A DNA stretch of 64,000 bases from Fervidibacter sinensis (GCA_032161045.1 JAVHTH010000010.1); one strand, 5' to 3'. Positions 33,720 through 41,940 are shown, counted from the stretch's first letter. The notes: a model not told the origin generated them from the sequence alone. Made by a program: numbers and translations.

Positions 33720-33897
33720 AATTGACCCGACCGACGAGGAGAAAATGAAGAAGGCTTCTTTGGCTGTTGAGGAAGTCATGCGACGGTATGTCATGGCTTT
33801 TGAATGGTGTGGTTTCACGGTTTTTTGCCAAGAGGCAAAGGGCTACGACCCTTGGAAGTTACAGGAGGCTGAACCTGTAAGTTGGGCTGGAGATTGA
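33598..33897 (+). CDS. Conserved hypothetical protein inside the Hdr cluster
   Basis: This 99-residue cytosolic protein is not assigned to a known family. The N-terminus (about 12-45) is predicted strand-helix-helix (MQLHLLVECKKLPEVVDEI). The middle is helical and charged, and the end is rich in W, F and P. Three cysteines (in VECK, EWCG and VFCQ) are spread too widely for a standard iron-sulfur motif. The true ribosome site (AAAGGGGATGG) lies before the first copy at 33371; the second copy given here holds the whole gene after the artefactual gap. Its place between hdrB copy 1 and the FrdB-like gene suggests a small accessory subunit. Confidence 0.6.
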   Translation: MEKEKVAERTPPKMQLHLLVECKKLPEVVDEIARAVLQSLGIDPTDEEKMKKASLAVEEVMRRYVMAFEWCGFTVFCQEAKGYDPWKLQEAEPVSWAGD

Positions 33898-33912
33898 TGA
33901 ACCCAAACCGTC

Positions 33913-34157
33913 GTAGGGGCGGATGAAATCCGCCCAAAAATTTCGGGCAGGTTACACCTGCCCCTACAAATCGTTGCAGGAGCGATGAAATCCGCCCGAA
34001 AATTTCGGGCAGGCTTCGCCTGCCCCTACAAACCATCGTAGGGGGCGGATGAAATCCGCCCAAAAATTTCGGGCAGGCTTTGCCTGCCCCTACAAATCGT
34101 TGTAGGGGCGGATGAAATCCGCCCAAAAAAATTCGGGTAGGCTTTGCCTGTCCCTAC
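33913..34157. repeat. Four tandem double-hairpin palindromic repeats
   Basis: The units are 33913-33967, 33976-34029, 34038-34093 and 34102-34157. Each runs GTAGGGGCGGATGAAATCCG, then CCC, a short A/T spacer, and a second hairpin of the type CGGGCAGG-loop-CCTGCCCCTAC. They are separated by 8-base spacers (AAATCGTT, AAACCATC, AAATCGTT). Loops and the adjacent stem pairs vary in a compensated way (GGTTACACC, GGCTTCGCC, GGCTTTGCC). The outer ends GTAGGGGC and GCCCCTAC are also complementary. Confidence 0.8.
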
Positions 34158-34183
34158 AAATTCGTTCAAGGCAGGTGACACAA

Positions 34184-34912
34184 ATGGCGGTGCAGACGGA
34201 AGTCGTCACCGAAACTGTGACCGTTTACATCATGGGCAAACGCTACGAAGTCCCTAAGGGCTTGACAATTTTGAAGGCGATGGAGTATGCGGGTTATCGG
34301 CTGGTGAGAGGTGTTGGGTGTCGTGGTGGCTTTTGTGGCGCCTGCGCGACGGTTTACAGAAAAGCGGGGGATTTTAGGCTTAGGGTTGGACTTGCTTGTC
34401 AAACCGTTGTTGAGGATGGCATGTATCTGACCCAAATCCCATTCTACCCAGCCACGAAAGCCATTTACGACATTGATGCCTTACGCCCAAGCGCTGAAGC
34501 CATTTTGCGCTACTACCCTGAAGTGACCAGATGCTTGCAATGTGGAACTTGTCTAAAAGTTTGCCCGCAGGAACTTGATGTGATGCGCTACATTGCTGCG
34601 GCAATGAGGGGCGACATCGCAAAAGCGGCAGACTTGTCCTTTGACTGCATCCAATGTGGTCTATGCACCAGCCGCTGCCCAGCGGAAATTTCCCACTACC
34701 ATGTCGCAATGCTTGCCCGCCGACTTTACGCTAAGCACATTGCCCCACCTGCACCGCATTTGGCGCAGCGACTTGAGGAAATTCGTGCCGGCAAATTTGA
34801 CGCTGAACTGGAGGCGTTAATGAAAGCCGACAAGGAAACTTTGCGGAAACTCTACGCCGAACGGGACATTGAACCTGAGGAATTGGTCCCGACCAAAACC
34901 GACGAAGACTGA
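34184..34912 (+). CDS. FrdB/SdhB-like iron-sulfur subunit
   Basis: This is a 242-residue protein with the layout of fumarate reductase/succinate dehydrogenase iron-sulfur subunits. It has an N-terminal [2Fe-2S] domain (GVGCRGGFCGAC about 41-52 plus Cys near 71), then CLQCGTCLKVCP (about 115-126) and CIQCGLCTSRCP (about 154-165). The last helix is charged. No membrane-anchor subunit is nearby, and HdrC/HdrB genes follow after 15 bp. This resembles methanogen thiol:fumarate reductase, where an FrdB-like part is fused to HdrB. The flavoprotein partner is probably the FrdA-like protein at 38700. AAGGCAGGTGA precedes ATG 34184. Confidence 0.85.
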   Translation: MAVQTEVVTETVTVYIMGKRYEVPKGLTILKAMEYAGYRLVRGVGCRGGFCGACATVYRKAGDFRLRVGLACQTVVEDGMYLTQIPFYPATKAIYDIDALRPSAEAILRYYPEVTRCLQCGTCLKVCPQELDVMRYIAAAMRGDIAKAADLSFDCIQCGLCTSRCPAEISHYHVAMLARRLYAKHIAPPAPHLAQRLEEIRAGKFDAELEALMKADKETLRKLYAERDIEPEELVPTKTDED

Positions 34913-34926
34913 AAGGAGGCGAGTAG

Positions 34927-35517
34927 ATGAAACAGACAGCGGAAATTGAGCAGGTCGCCCGAACGGATGAAATCCCTATTGTGCTGACGGAAGAGGCGCG
35001 AAAGTTCACTCAAGAAGTCATAAAGCGTTCGGGCGAACGAGTTGACTGGTGCTACCAATGCGGCAAATGCACCGCCGGTTGCCCAGTTGCTTTCGCAATG
35101 GACATAGAGCCGTCAAGAGTGATGAGGCTGGTCCAGTTGGGGCAAGGTGAACGGGTGCTGAAGAGCAGGGCAATTTGGCTTTGTGTCAGTTGCCAAACTT
35201 GCACGACAAGGTGCCCGCAAGAAATTGACCCTGCGAAAGTGATGGACACTTTGCGGGAGATGGCGATGGAAAAAGGTTACGCCGCCGACCGCGAAGTCGT
35301 CACCTTCTTCAATTCCTTCCTTGACAATATCCGCAGGTTTGGTCGCACTTTTGAGCCGATGCTCGTGTTCCAATACAACCTGAAAAGCGGTCACTTCTTC
35401 CAAGATGCTGACAAGGGTTTGCTGTTGCTCTCCAAGGGCAAACTGCCGTTGCGACCATCTGGCAACAGCGAATCTATTCGGCGAATTTTTGAGGCACTGG
35501 AGGGAAGGAAGCGATGA
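34927..35517 (+). CDS. hdrC: HdrC-like iron-sulfur subunit (copy 2)
   Basis: This is a 196-residue protein with CYQCGKCTAGCP (about 42-53) and CVSCQTCTTRCP (about 87-98), each binding one [4Fe-4S] cluster. EPSRVMRLVQLG lies between them. The C-terminal 80 residues, absent from copy 1, hold aromatic residues and FNSFLDNIRRFGRTFEP, as in HdrC of HdrABC from sulfate reducers. It lies between FrdB-like and hdrB copy 2. The stop overlaps the hdrB ATG (ATGA), so the two are coupled. Confidence 0.9.
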   Translation: MKQTAEIEQVARTDEIPIVLTEEARKFTQEVIKRSGERVDWCYQCGKCTAGCPVAFAMDIEPSRVMRLVQLGQGERVLKSRAIWLCVSCQTCTTRCPQEIDPAKVMDTLREMAMEKGYAADREVVTFFNSFLDNIRRFGRTFEPMLVFQYNLKSGHFFQDADKGLLLLSKGKLPLRPSGNSESIRRIFEALEGRKR

Positions 35518-36377
35518 CGACTTACGCATACTTTCCGGGCTGCTCGGCTCACGGGACGGCAAAGGAGTATGACCAATCAACGCGCAGCGTTTGCTTAAGG
35601 CTTGGGATTGAGTTGAACGAAATTCCGGAGTGGGTTTGCTGTGGCGCTTCACCCGCTCATGCTGTCAACCCGTTGCTTTCGCTCGCTTTGGTGGCGAAAA
35701 GCCTTGACTTGTCGCCATCAGACCAAATTGTCACAGGTTGCGCTGCTTGCTTCAACCGTTTCAAAACTGCCCTTTACACTCTGCAGCACGACAAACCGCT
35801 GTGGGAACAAGTGAAACAAATCGTTCAGCCGACGAGGTTGAACGGCAGGGAGTTTCGCGTCGCTCACTTGCTTGAAGCAATTTGCGACGATTTTGGGCTT
35901 GACAACCTGAAGGAACGGGTGACGAAGCCGTTGAAAGGCTTGAAGGTCGCTTGTTACTATGGCTGCTTGCTTGTCCGACCGCCAAAGGTCATGGTCTTTG
36001 ATGACCCGGACAACCCGATGAAGATGGACGAATTGATGAAAGCGGTTGGCGCCGAGCCCGTTGAGTGGGAGTTCAAGACCGAGTGTTGCGGTGCGTTCCA
36101 TGCTATCCCGCACCCTGAAATCGTGCTGACACTGACGAGCAAGATTTTGCAGGCAGCAAAAGATGCAGGTGCCGATGTCATCTCCGTCGCTTGCCCGATG
36201 TGCCAAATCAATCTTGACTTGCGCCAACTTGACCTGAAAAAGCAGGGCAAGTCCTTTGACATCCCCGTCCTTTACTTCACGCAAATTTTGGGGCTTGCGC
36301 TCGGTATCGCGGAGAACGAACTTGGGCTTGACAGACTTATCGTTGACCCGAGACCGAGATTGAGAGAAATTGGATAG
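35514..36377 (+). CDS. hdrB: HdrB-like CCG-domain subunit (copy 2)
   Basis: This 287-residue protein has both CCG sets: Cys10, VCCG (about 41-44) and GCAACF (about 75-80); then YYGCLL (about 151), ECCGAF (about 191-196) and ACPMCQ (about 230-235). It is the predicted end point of the HdrABC chain or a relay to the FrdB-like protein. Overlap with hdrC copy 2 shows coupling. The sequence differs clearly from copy 1, so the duplication is old or the two came from different sources. Its stop is at the edge of the next palindromic repeat pair. Confidence 0.9.
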   Translation: MTTYAYFPGCSAHGTAKEYDQSTRSVCLRLGIELNEIPEWVCCGASPAHAVNPLLSLALVAKSLDLSPSDQIVTGCAACFNRFKTALYTLQHDKPLWEQVKQIVQPTRLNGREFRVAHLLEAICDDFGLDNLKERVTKPLKGLKVACYYGCLLVRPPKVMVFDDPDNPMKMDELMKAVGAEPVEWEFKTECCGAFHAIPHPEIVLTLTSKILQAAKDAGADVISVACPMCQINLDLRQLDLKKQGKSFDIPVLYFTQILGLALGIAENELGLDRLIVDPRPRLREIG

Positions 36378-36493
36378 TAGGGGCGGATGAAATCCGCCCG
36401 AAAATTCGGGCAGGTTACACCTGCCCCTACAAATCGTTGCGGGGGCGGATGAAATCCGCCCGAAAATTCGGGCAGGCTTCGCCTGCCCCTTAC
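36377..36493. repeat. Two tandem double-hairpin palindromic repeats
   Basis: The units at 36377-36430 and 36439-36493 belong to the same family as 33913-34157 and are again separated by the 8-base AAATCGTT. The second unit ends next to the GGAGG ribosome site of hdrA copy 2. Confidence 0.75.
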
Positions 36494-36506
36494 GGAGGTT
36501 TGGTTT

Positions 36507-38486
36507 ATGGCTCGCATCGGCGTGTTCATTTGTCACTGCGGCGAAAACATCGCTCGGACCGTTGATGTGGCGAAAGTTCGGGATGCGTTGGCAAAGCATC
36601 CCGGTGTCGTCCATTCCATTGATTACCGCTACATGTGCTCAGCGCCGGGGCAGGAATTGATTCGTGAAGCCATCAAGGAGAAGGGCTTGACAGGTGTTGT
36701 GGTTGCTGCTTGCTCGCCGCACATGCACGAACCGACTTTCCGCAAGGCATGCATGGCAGCAGGGTTGAACCCATACCTGTGTGAAATGGCGAACATCCGC
36801 GAACATTGCTCTTGGGTTCACAGCGACCGGGAAAGGGCAACGGAGAAAGCAATTGAGTTGGTTCGGTTTTTGGTTGAGAAAGTGAAGCGCAATCGCCCCT
36901 TGACACCCATAAAAGTCCCTGTCACCAAGCGGGCTTTGGTCATTGGCGGTGGCATTGCCGGGATTCAGGCTGCCCTTGACATCGCTAATGGAGGCTATGA
37001 GGTCATTTTGGTTGAGCGCCAGCCCTCAATTGGCGGTCACATGGCTCAACTTTCCGAGACCTTCCCTACCCTTGACTGTTCTCAGTGCATTTTGACGCCC
37101 AAGATGGTTGAGGTCCGCCAACACCCGAATATCCGCTTGCTCACTTACTCGGAAGTTGAAGATGTCAAGGGCTATGTCGGCAACTTTGAGGTCACGATTC
37201 GCAAAAAGGCTCGCTATGTCAACGAAGAAGTTTGCACGGGTTGCGGTGCCTGCATCCAAAGGTGTCCGCAAAAGCGAATTCCATCGGAGTTTGACCGGGG
37301 CTTGGGACGACGGACGGCAATTTACATCCCGTTCCCGCAGGCTGTCCCGAACATCCCAGTCATTGACCGAGAACATTGCGCCTACTTCCGTCGCGGTGGT
37401 TGTAGGTTGTGCGAAAAGGAATGCCCGAGAGGAGCAATTGACTTCAACCAGCAAGACCAACTGATAACCGAAAAAGTCGGCGCTATCATTCTGGCGACCG
37501 GTTATGACCTAATCCCGTCCGACCTTTACAGCGAGTATGGTGGTGGGCGATACAAGGATGTCATTGATGGTCTGCAGTTTGAGCGGTTGCTTTCCGCATC
37601 GGGACCAACCAACGGTGAGGTCCTGCGACCTTCTGACGGAAAAGAAGTCAAGTCGGTCGTTTTCATCTCTTGCGTTGGCTCTCGCGACCGTTCCAAAGGC
37701 ATTCCCTATTGCTCAAAAATCTGCTGCATGTATGCCGCGAAACACGCCATCCTGTTCAAGCACAAAGTCCACGACGGTCAAGCCTTCGTGTTTTACATGG
37801 ATGTTAGGGCTGCAGGGAAGGGCTACGAGGAGTTTGTTCGCCGTGCGATTGAAGAGGAGGGCGTCGTTTACCTGCGCGGACGAGTCTCAAAGATTTACCA
37901 GCAAGACGGAAAGTTGATTGTCCGAGGGGTTGACACTTTGAGCGGTATGCCTGTGGAAATTCCTGCAGACCTTGTTGTTCTGGCGACAGCGATAAAGGCA
38001 TCTGACGGGGTGACCGAACTGGCGCAAAAATTGGGTGTCCCTGTTGACGAACATGGGTTCCTTTCCGAAGCCCACCCTAAACTTCGCCCGGTTGAAACCC
38101 AAGTTGCTGGAGTTTTCCTTGCGGGCGCTTGTCAGGCGCCGAAAGACATCCCTGACACGGTTGCACAAGCGAGCGGCGCCGCAAGCAAGGTCCTTGCGAT
38201 GTTTTCACAGGACGCAATTGAACGAGAGCCAACGATTGCTAAAGTCAACGAGCAAACATGTGTCGGCTGTTTTGAGTGCCAGCGTGTCTGCCCGTATCGT
38301 GCGATTGAGCGGAAAGAAATTCGCGACCGTCAGGGCAATCTCGTCAAAGTCGTCGCTTATGTCAATCCCGGAGTTTGCGCAGGTTGTGGTGCTTGCACTG
38401 TTGCTTGTCGTAACCACAGCGTTGACCTTGAAGGTTTCGCTGAAGAGCAAATGTTTGCGGAAATTTGCGCAATCACGGCGGCGTAA
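36507..38486 (+). CDS. hdrA: HdrA-like flavin/iron-sulfur electron-bifurcating subunit (copy 2)
   Basis: This is a 659-residue paralogue of the protein at 21100, with long identical blocks. It has ARIGVFICHCGENIA, FAD site GGGIAGIQAALDIANGG (about 147-163), LSETFPTLDCSQCILTPKM, CTGCGACIQRCP (about 244), CRLCEKECPRGAID (about 307), CVGCFECQRVCP (about 586) and CAGCGACTVACR (about 626). The third cluster motif is closer to the normal HdrA pattern than in copy 1. It lies directly after hdrC and hdrB copy 2 and before FrdA, so it probably forms the core of a second Hdr assembly. TACGGAGG precedes ATG. Confidence 0.92.
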   Translation: MARIGVFICHCGENIARTVDVAKVRDALAKHPGVVHSIDYRYMCSAPGQELIREAIKEKGLTGVVVAACSPHMHEPTFRKACMAAGLNPYLCEMANIREHCSWVHSDRERATEKAIELVRFLVEKVKRNRPLTPIKVPVTKRALVIGGGIAGIQAALDIANGGYEVILVERQPSIGGHMAQLSETFPTLDCSQCILTPKMVEVRQHPNIRLLTYSEVEDVKGYVGNFEVTIRKKARYVNEEVCTGCGACIQRCPQKRIPSEFDRGLGRRTAIYIPFPQAVPNIPVIDREHCAYFRRGGCRLCEKECPRGAIDFNQQDQLITEKVGAIILATGYDLIPSDLYSEYGGGRYKDVIDGLQFERLLSASGPTNGEVLRPSDGKEVKSVVFISCVGSRDRSKGIPYCSKICCMYAAKHAILFKHKVHDGQAFVFYMDVRAAGKGYEEFVRRAIEEEGVVYLRGRVSKIYQQDGKLIVRGVDTLSGMPVEIPADLVVLATAIKASDGVTELAQKLGVPVDEHGFLSEAHPKLRPVETQVAGVFLAGACQAPKDIPDTVAQASGAASKVLAMFSQDAIEREPTIAKVNEQTCVGCFECQRVCPYRAIERKEIRDRQGNLVKVVAYVNPGVCAGCGACTVACRNHSVDLEGFAEEQMFAEICAITAA

Positions 38487-38492
38487 AATCCT

Positions 38493-38600
38493 GTAGGGGC
38501 GGATGTAAATCCGCCCGAAAAATTTGGGCAGGTTGCGCCAAGACTTGTAGGGGCGGATGAAATCCGCCCGAAAAATTCGGACAGGCTTTGCTTGTCCCTA
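38493..38600. repeat. Two diverged palindromic repeats before the FrdA-like gene
   Basis: Units start with GTAGGGGCGGAT at 38493 and 38547. The left hairpins are intact. The right hairpin of the first unit is truncated, and that of the second unit carries changes that keep pairing partly by G-T. The remaining 86 bp to the FrdA-like gene hold no other recognised element. Confidence 0.6.
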
Positions 38601-38699
38601 AAGTTGTAAGGCAGGTGAAATCTTTCGCCGATAAATGTCAGTGTGACGCTTAATGCAAACTGACAGTTTGCGCAGCATAATTTTTGCTGAGGGAGGCGA

Positions 38700-40343
38700 A
38701 TGGAGATGCCTTACCCTGAGATGATGCAAGAGAGCATCGCAAAAGTGGAAGAAACCCGGAGCCGAAGGTTGCGGGAGGAATTCCCGCGACTTTCCCTTGA
38801 AGAGAGGCAGCGCTTGCTTGAAGCCTATCACCCTGACTATCGCCGCGAGACTTTCAGACCGCTCGCCGTTGGTCCAAACAAAGGCGATTTAGTTCCCAAC
38901 GAACTTGCAGACTTGCTTGAAGCACGAAGTCGCATTGACCCCGACCTTTTTGACCTTTCACGGGTGGACTACGAGACCGATGTCCTCATCATCGGTGGTG
39001 GCGGTGCTGGGACGGCTGCAGCGCTTTGGGCACAAGAGCAAGGCGTTGATGTGCTGATTGCGACGAAATTGCGTTGGGGCGATGCAAACACAATGATGGC
39101 TCAGGGCGGAATTCAAGCAGCGGACAAGCCTAATGATTCCCCTGCCCGCCACTACCTTGATGTCATGGGCGGAGGTGGGTTTGTCAACATCCCAGAACTT
39201 GTCAAGGCTCTTGTCACCGACGCTCCCTTTATAATCCGCTGGCTTGAATCGCTTGGTGTAATGTTTGACAAGGAACCAGATGGGACGATGATCACCGTTC
39301 ACGGTGGTGGGACTTCCCGCAGGAGGATGCACTCATGTCGTGACTATACTGGCATGGAAATCATGCGGGTGCTTCGCGATGAAGCGCGCAACAGGGGAAT
39401 TCAAGCGTGGGAGTTTAGACCAGCCGTTGAGTTGCTATTAGACGAACACCGACAATGTGTCGGAGCGATACTTTACGACTTGGAGACCGAAGAGTATTTC
39501 GTTGTGAGGGCAAAAGCGGTTGTCTTGGCGACTGGCGGGATGGGAAGGTTGCATGTTCAAGGCTTTCCCACAACGAACCACTACGGCGCAACTGCCGACG
39601 GCATCGTTATCGCTTACCGTGCCGGTGCTCGCATGATTTTCATGGACACTGTTCAGTATCACCCAACAGGCGTCGCCTACCCTGAGCAAATTTTGGGACA
39701 ACTGGTGACGGAGAAAGTTCGCGGCTTGGGCGCTCACCTTGTCAATGTTGACGGCGAGCGTTTCATTTATGAACTTGAGACCCGCGATGTCGTTTCCGCT
39801 GCGATTATCCGCGAGTGCACGGATAGGGGCAAAGGTGTAGTGACGCCGACAGGCATGCTCGGAGTTTGGCTTGACACTCCCATGATTGACATCTTGAGGG
39901 GTAAAGGAACGATTCAAAGGGCGTTGCCCGCAATGGTCCGGCAATTCGCTCGGTTCGGGATTGACATAACGAAAGAGCCAATTTTAGTCTACCCAACCCA
40001 GCATTATCAGAACGGTGGAATTCTCATTCGTGAAGATGCTTCTTGCGATATCCCGGGTTTGTTTGTTGCCGGCGAGGTCAGCGGTGGCGTTCACGGTCGC
40101 AACAGGTTGATGGGCAACTCGCTCCTTGACATTTTGGTCTTCGGGAGGCGAGCGGGTTTGAGCGCAGCACAGTGGGCGAAACAAGCGTCACCGGGAACTC
40201 CGACTCTGGACCATGTCCGTGACTACCACAGGCAACTCCAAGAGGCTGGCATTAACACTGACCGAGTATCTCCGATGCTTTTGCCCGACTACACTTCCCC
40301 AATAGCCCGAATCCGTAGGCTTGGGGGAGTTCCAATTGGGTAA
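38700..40343 (+). CDS. FrdA/SdhA-like flavoprotein
   Basis: This is a 547-residue soluble flavoprotein of the fumarate reductase/succinate dehydrogenase/L-aspartate oxidase family. An N-terminal extension of about 90 residues precedes the FAD motif DVLIIGGGGAGTAAALWAQE. NTMMAQGGIQAA lacks the His that binds FAD covalently in FrdA/SdhA, so FAD should be non-covalent, as in NadB and TfrA. Dicarboxylate-site residues are present: QYHPTG (about 318-323), ETRDVVS (about 360-366), PTQHYQNGGI (about 431-440) and NRLMGNSLLDILVFGRRAG. The C-terminal helical domain is short. It is probably the catalytic partner of FrdB at 34184. Confidence 0.87.
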   Translation: MEMPYPEMMQESIAKVEETRSRRLREEFPRLSLEERQRLLEAYHPDYRRETFRPLAVGPNKGDLVPNELADLLEARSRIDPDLFDLSRVDYETDVLIIGGGGAGTAAALWAQEQGVDVLIATKLRWGDANTMMAQGGIQAADKPNDSPARHYLDVMGGGGFVNIPELVKALVTDAPFIIRWLESLGVMFDKEPDGTMITVHGGGTSRRRMHSCRDYTGMEIMRVLRDEARNRGIQAWEFRPAVELLLDEHRQCVGAILYDLETEEYFVVRAKAVVLATGGMGRLHVQGFPTTNHYGATADGIVIAYRAGARMIFMDTVQYHPTGVAYPEQILGQLVTEKVRGLGAHLVNVDGERFIYELETRDVVSAAIIRECTDRGKGVVTPTGMLGVWLDTPMIDILRGKGTIQRALPAMVRQFARFGIDITKEPILVYPTQHYQNGGILIREDASCDIPGLFVAGEVSGGVHGRNRLMGNSLLDILVFGRRAGLSAAQWAKQASPGTPTLDHVRDYHRQLQEAGINTDRVSPMLLPDYTSPIARIRRLGGVPIG

Positions 40344-40400
40344 AGTGGCGGTGCATCGGTTGGGTAACAGAAGTTTGGTTGCGCTAAATTGAGCATAAAA

Positions 40401-40431
40401 GGGCAGGTGAAGAAGCCTGCCCGCATTTTTT
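40401..40431 (+). terminator. Rho-independent terminator after the FrdA-like gene
   Basis: GGGCAGG (40401-40407) and CCTGCCC (40416-40422) form a stem, followed by GCATTTTTTCT. It is the best terminator in the redox region and separates it from the histidine kinase. Confidence 0.7.
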
Positions 40432-40476
40432 CTAAGGTGTGTTTGAGCGTGGGGGCTCTAAATAGGGTGATAAGCG

Positions 40477-41940
40477 ATGCAAACGACGGAAGAAAAAACT
40501 TCTGCGCCTGAAGCGGAAAAGGCAAAGGTGTTGACAATAGAAAGTTTGGCGGAAAGTTTCGCCACCGCCGAGTTGAGGGGCGGGTTGTGTCGGTGGTTCG
40601 CTCAACTGAGATGGGGAGCGATTGTTGGTGCCGCATTGACAATCATCGTGGCTGCATCTTTGGGAGTTCAGTTGCCGTTACTTTGGCTTTTCCTCACCCT
40701 CGCATTCATCGCCCTTTACAATGTCGTTTTCCTTTACCTGACTGACCCTCGCCGACCTTCCCGTGTTGACCCGCATCGGTGTGCGTTGTTTCAGGCAACT
40801 GCGGATTTGGTTGCTTTGACCACGCTGCTTCACTTTTCGGGGAGCATAGAGAACCCGTTTGCTTTCTTCTTCATCTTCCACATGATCATCGCCAGCGTGT
40901 TGTTGCCAATTCAATGGGCTTGGGGGTTAGCATCACTCGCTACTGTTCTGTTTGGTGGAACAGTCTTGGCGGAACATCACGGCTTGCTCACCCACTACCA
41001 CTTGAACCCGTTCCCGATGATCTGTAAATCGCCTCTTTTCGTTGTCGGGACATTGGTTGCGTTCGCTACAACGCTGCATGTCACGGTCTTTATGACTTCG
41101 GTTATCGCCACTCGGCTCAGACGCCGGGAGCGAGAGGTCAAGGAGTTGGCTCAAACTTTGCGACAATATTCGGAGGAGTTGGAAGAAGCCAATGAACGAT
41201 TGGAGCAATTGGAGCGGATGAAATCCACTCACCTGCGCAAGATGAGCCACGAACTGAGGGCGCCTTTAAATGCCGCCAAGAGCCTGATCAACATTCTGAA
41301 GGCTGGCTACAAGGGAGAACTACCTCCGCCCGCATTGGAGACTTTGGACCGAATTTCAACTCGCTTGGACGAGATGCTCGCCATTGTCAATAGCATTTTA
41401 ACGCTCTCTCGGGTGCGAGATGCCCGTCTAACTCAGGAGCGGGAATGGGTTGATTTCGGTCGCATTGTGAGTGAAGTTGTAGAAGGTTTGCGAGCCAACG
41501 CTTTGGCGAAAAACATTGACCTTCAAGTTGATTTGCTCAGGGGCATCCCACACATTTGGGGAGTCCCTGAAGCCCTGAGGGAGATCGCCTCAAACTTGAT
41601 TGACAACGCCATCCGATACACACCGAAAGGCGGCAGAGTTGAGGTTCTACTCTACCCGCATGAAGGCGACATCATCTTTCAAGTCAGCGATACCGGCATT
41701 GGTATCCCGCCAGAGGATTTGCCTCATATCTTTGAGGAGTTTTACCGAAGCAGGAACGCAAAAGAGTTCGTCCACGAAGGGACAGGGTTGGGATTGTCAA
41801 TTGTCAAGTCCGCCGTTGAAGCCCACAACGGCGAAATTGAGGTCTTCAGCGAACTCGGCAAAGGAACGACTTTCACTGTAACGCTGCCCACCCGAACCAA
41901 AGGGAAAGAAGTAGCAAGTGAAACCAGCGATTTAGAGTGA
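40477..41940 (+). CDS. RegB/PrrB-like redox-sensing histidine kinase
   Basis: This is a 487-residue membrane kinase. About six hydrophobic segments lie between residues 45 and 215. TM3-4 contain GSIENPF (about 122-128), close to the GGxxNPF quinone-binding heptad of RegB/PrrB. A coiled-coil linker (about 215-250) leads to the H-box MSHELRAPLNA (phospho-His about 257). ATPase boxes follow: NLIDNAIRYTPKGG (N), VSDTGIGIPPEDLP (G1) and GTGLGLSIVKS (G2). No response regulator is adjacent. Its place right after the redox cluster suggests that it reports quinone-pool redox state to those genes (inference). Confidence 0.85.
   Translation: MQTTEEKTSAPEAEKAKVLTIESLAESFATAELRGGLCRWFAQLRWGAIVGAALTIIVAASLGVQLPLLWLFLTLAFIALYNVVFLYLTDPRRPSRVDPHRCALFQATADLVALTTLLHFSGSIENPFAFFFIFHMIIASVLLPIQWAWGLASLATVLFGGTVLAEHHGLLTHYHLNPFPMICKSPLFVVGTLVAFATTLHVTVFMTSVIATRLRRREREVKELAQTLRQYSEELEEANERLEQLERMKSTHLRKMSHELRAPLNAAKSLINILKAGYKGELPPPALETLDRISTRLDEMLAIVNSILTLSRVRDARLTQEREWVDFGRIVSEVVEGLRANALAKNIDLQVDLLRGIPHIWGVPEALREIASNLIDNAIRYTPKGGRVEVLLYPHEGDIIFQVSDTGIGIPPEDLPHIFEEFYRSRNAKEFVHEGTGLGLSIVKSAVEAHNGEIEVFSELGKGTTFTVTLPTRTKGKEVASETSDLE

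Noticed and set aside
33913..34157. Possible CRISPR array (regular repeats and short spacers)
   Set aside because: Repeats are about 55 bp and spacers only 8 bp with two identical. Each unit is a double palindrome and no cas gene is present.
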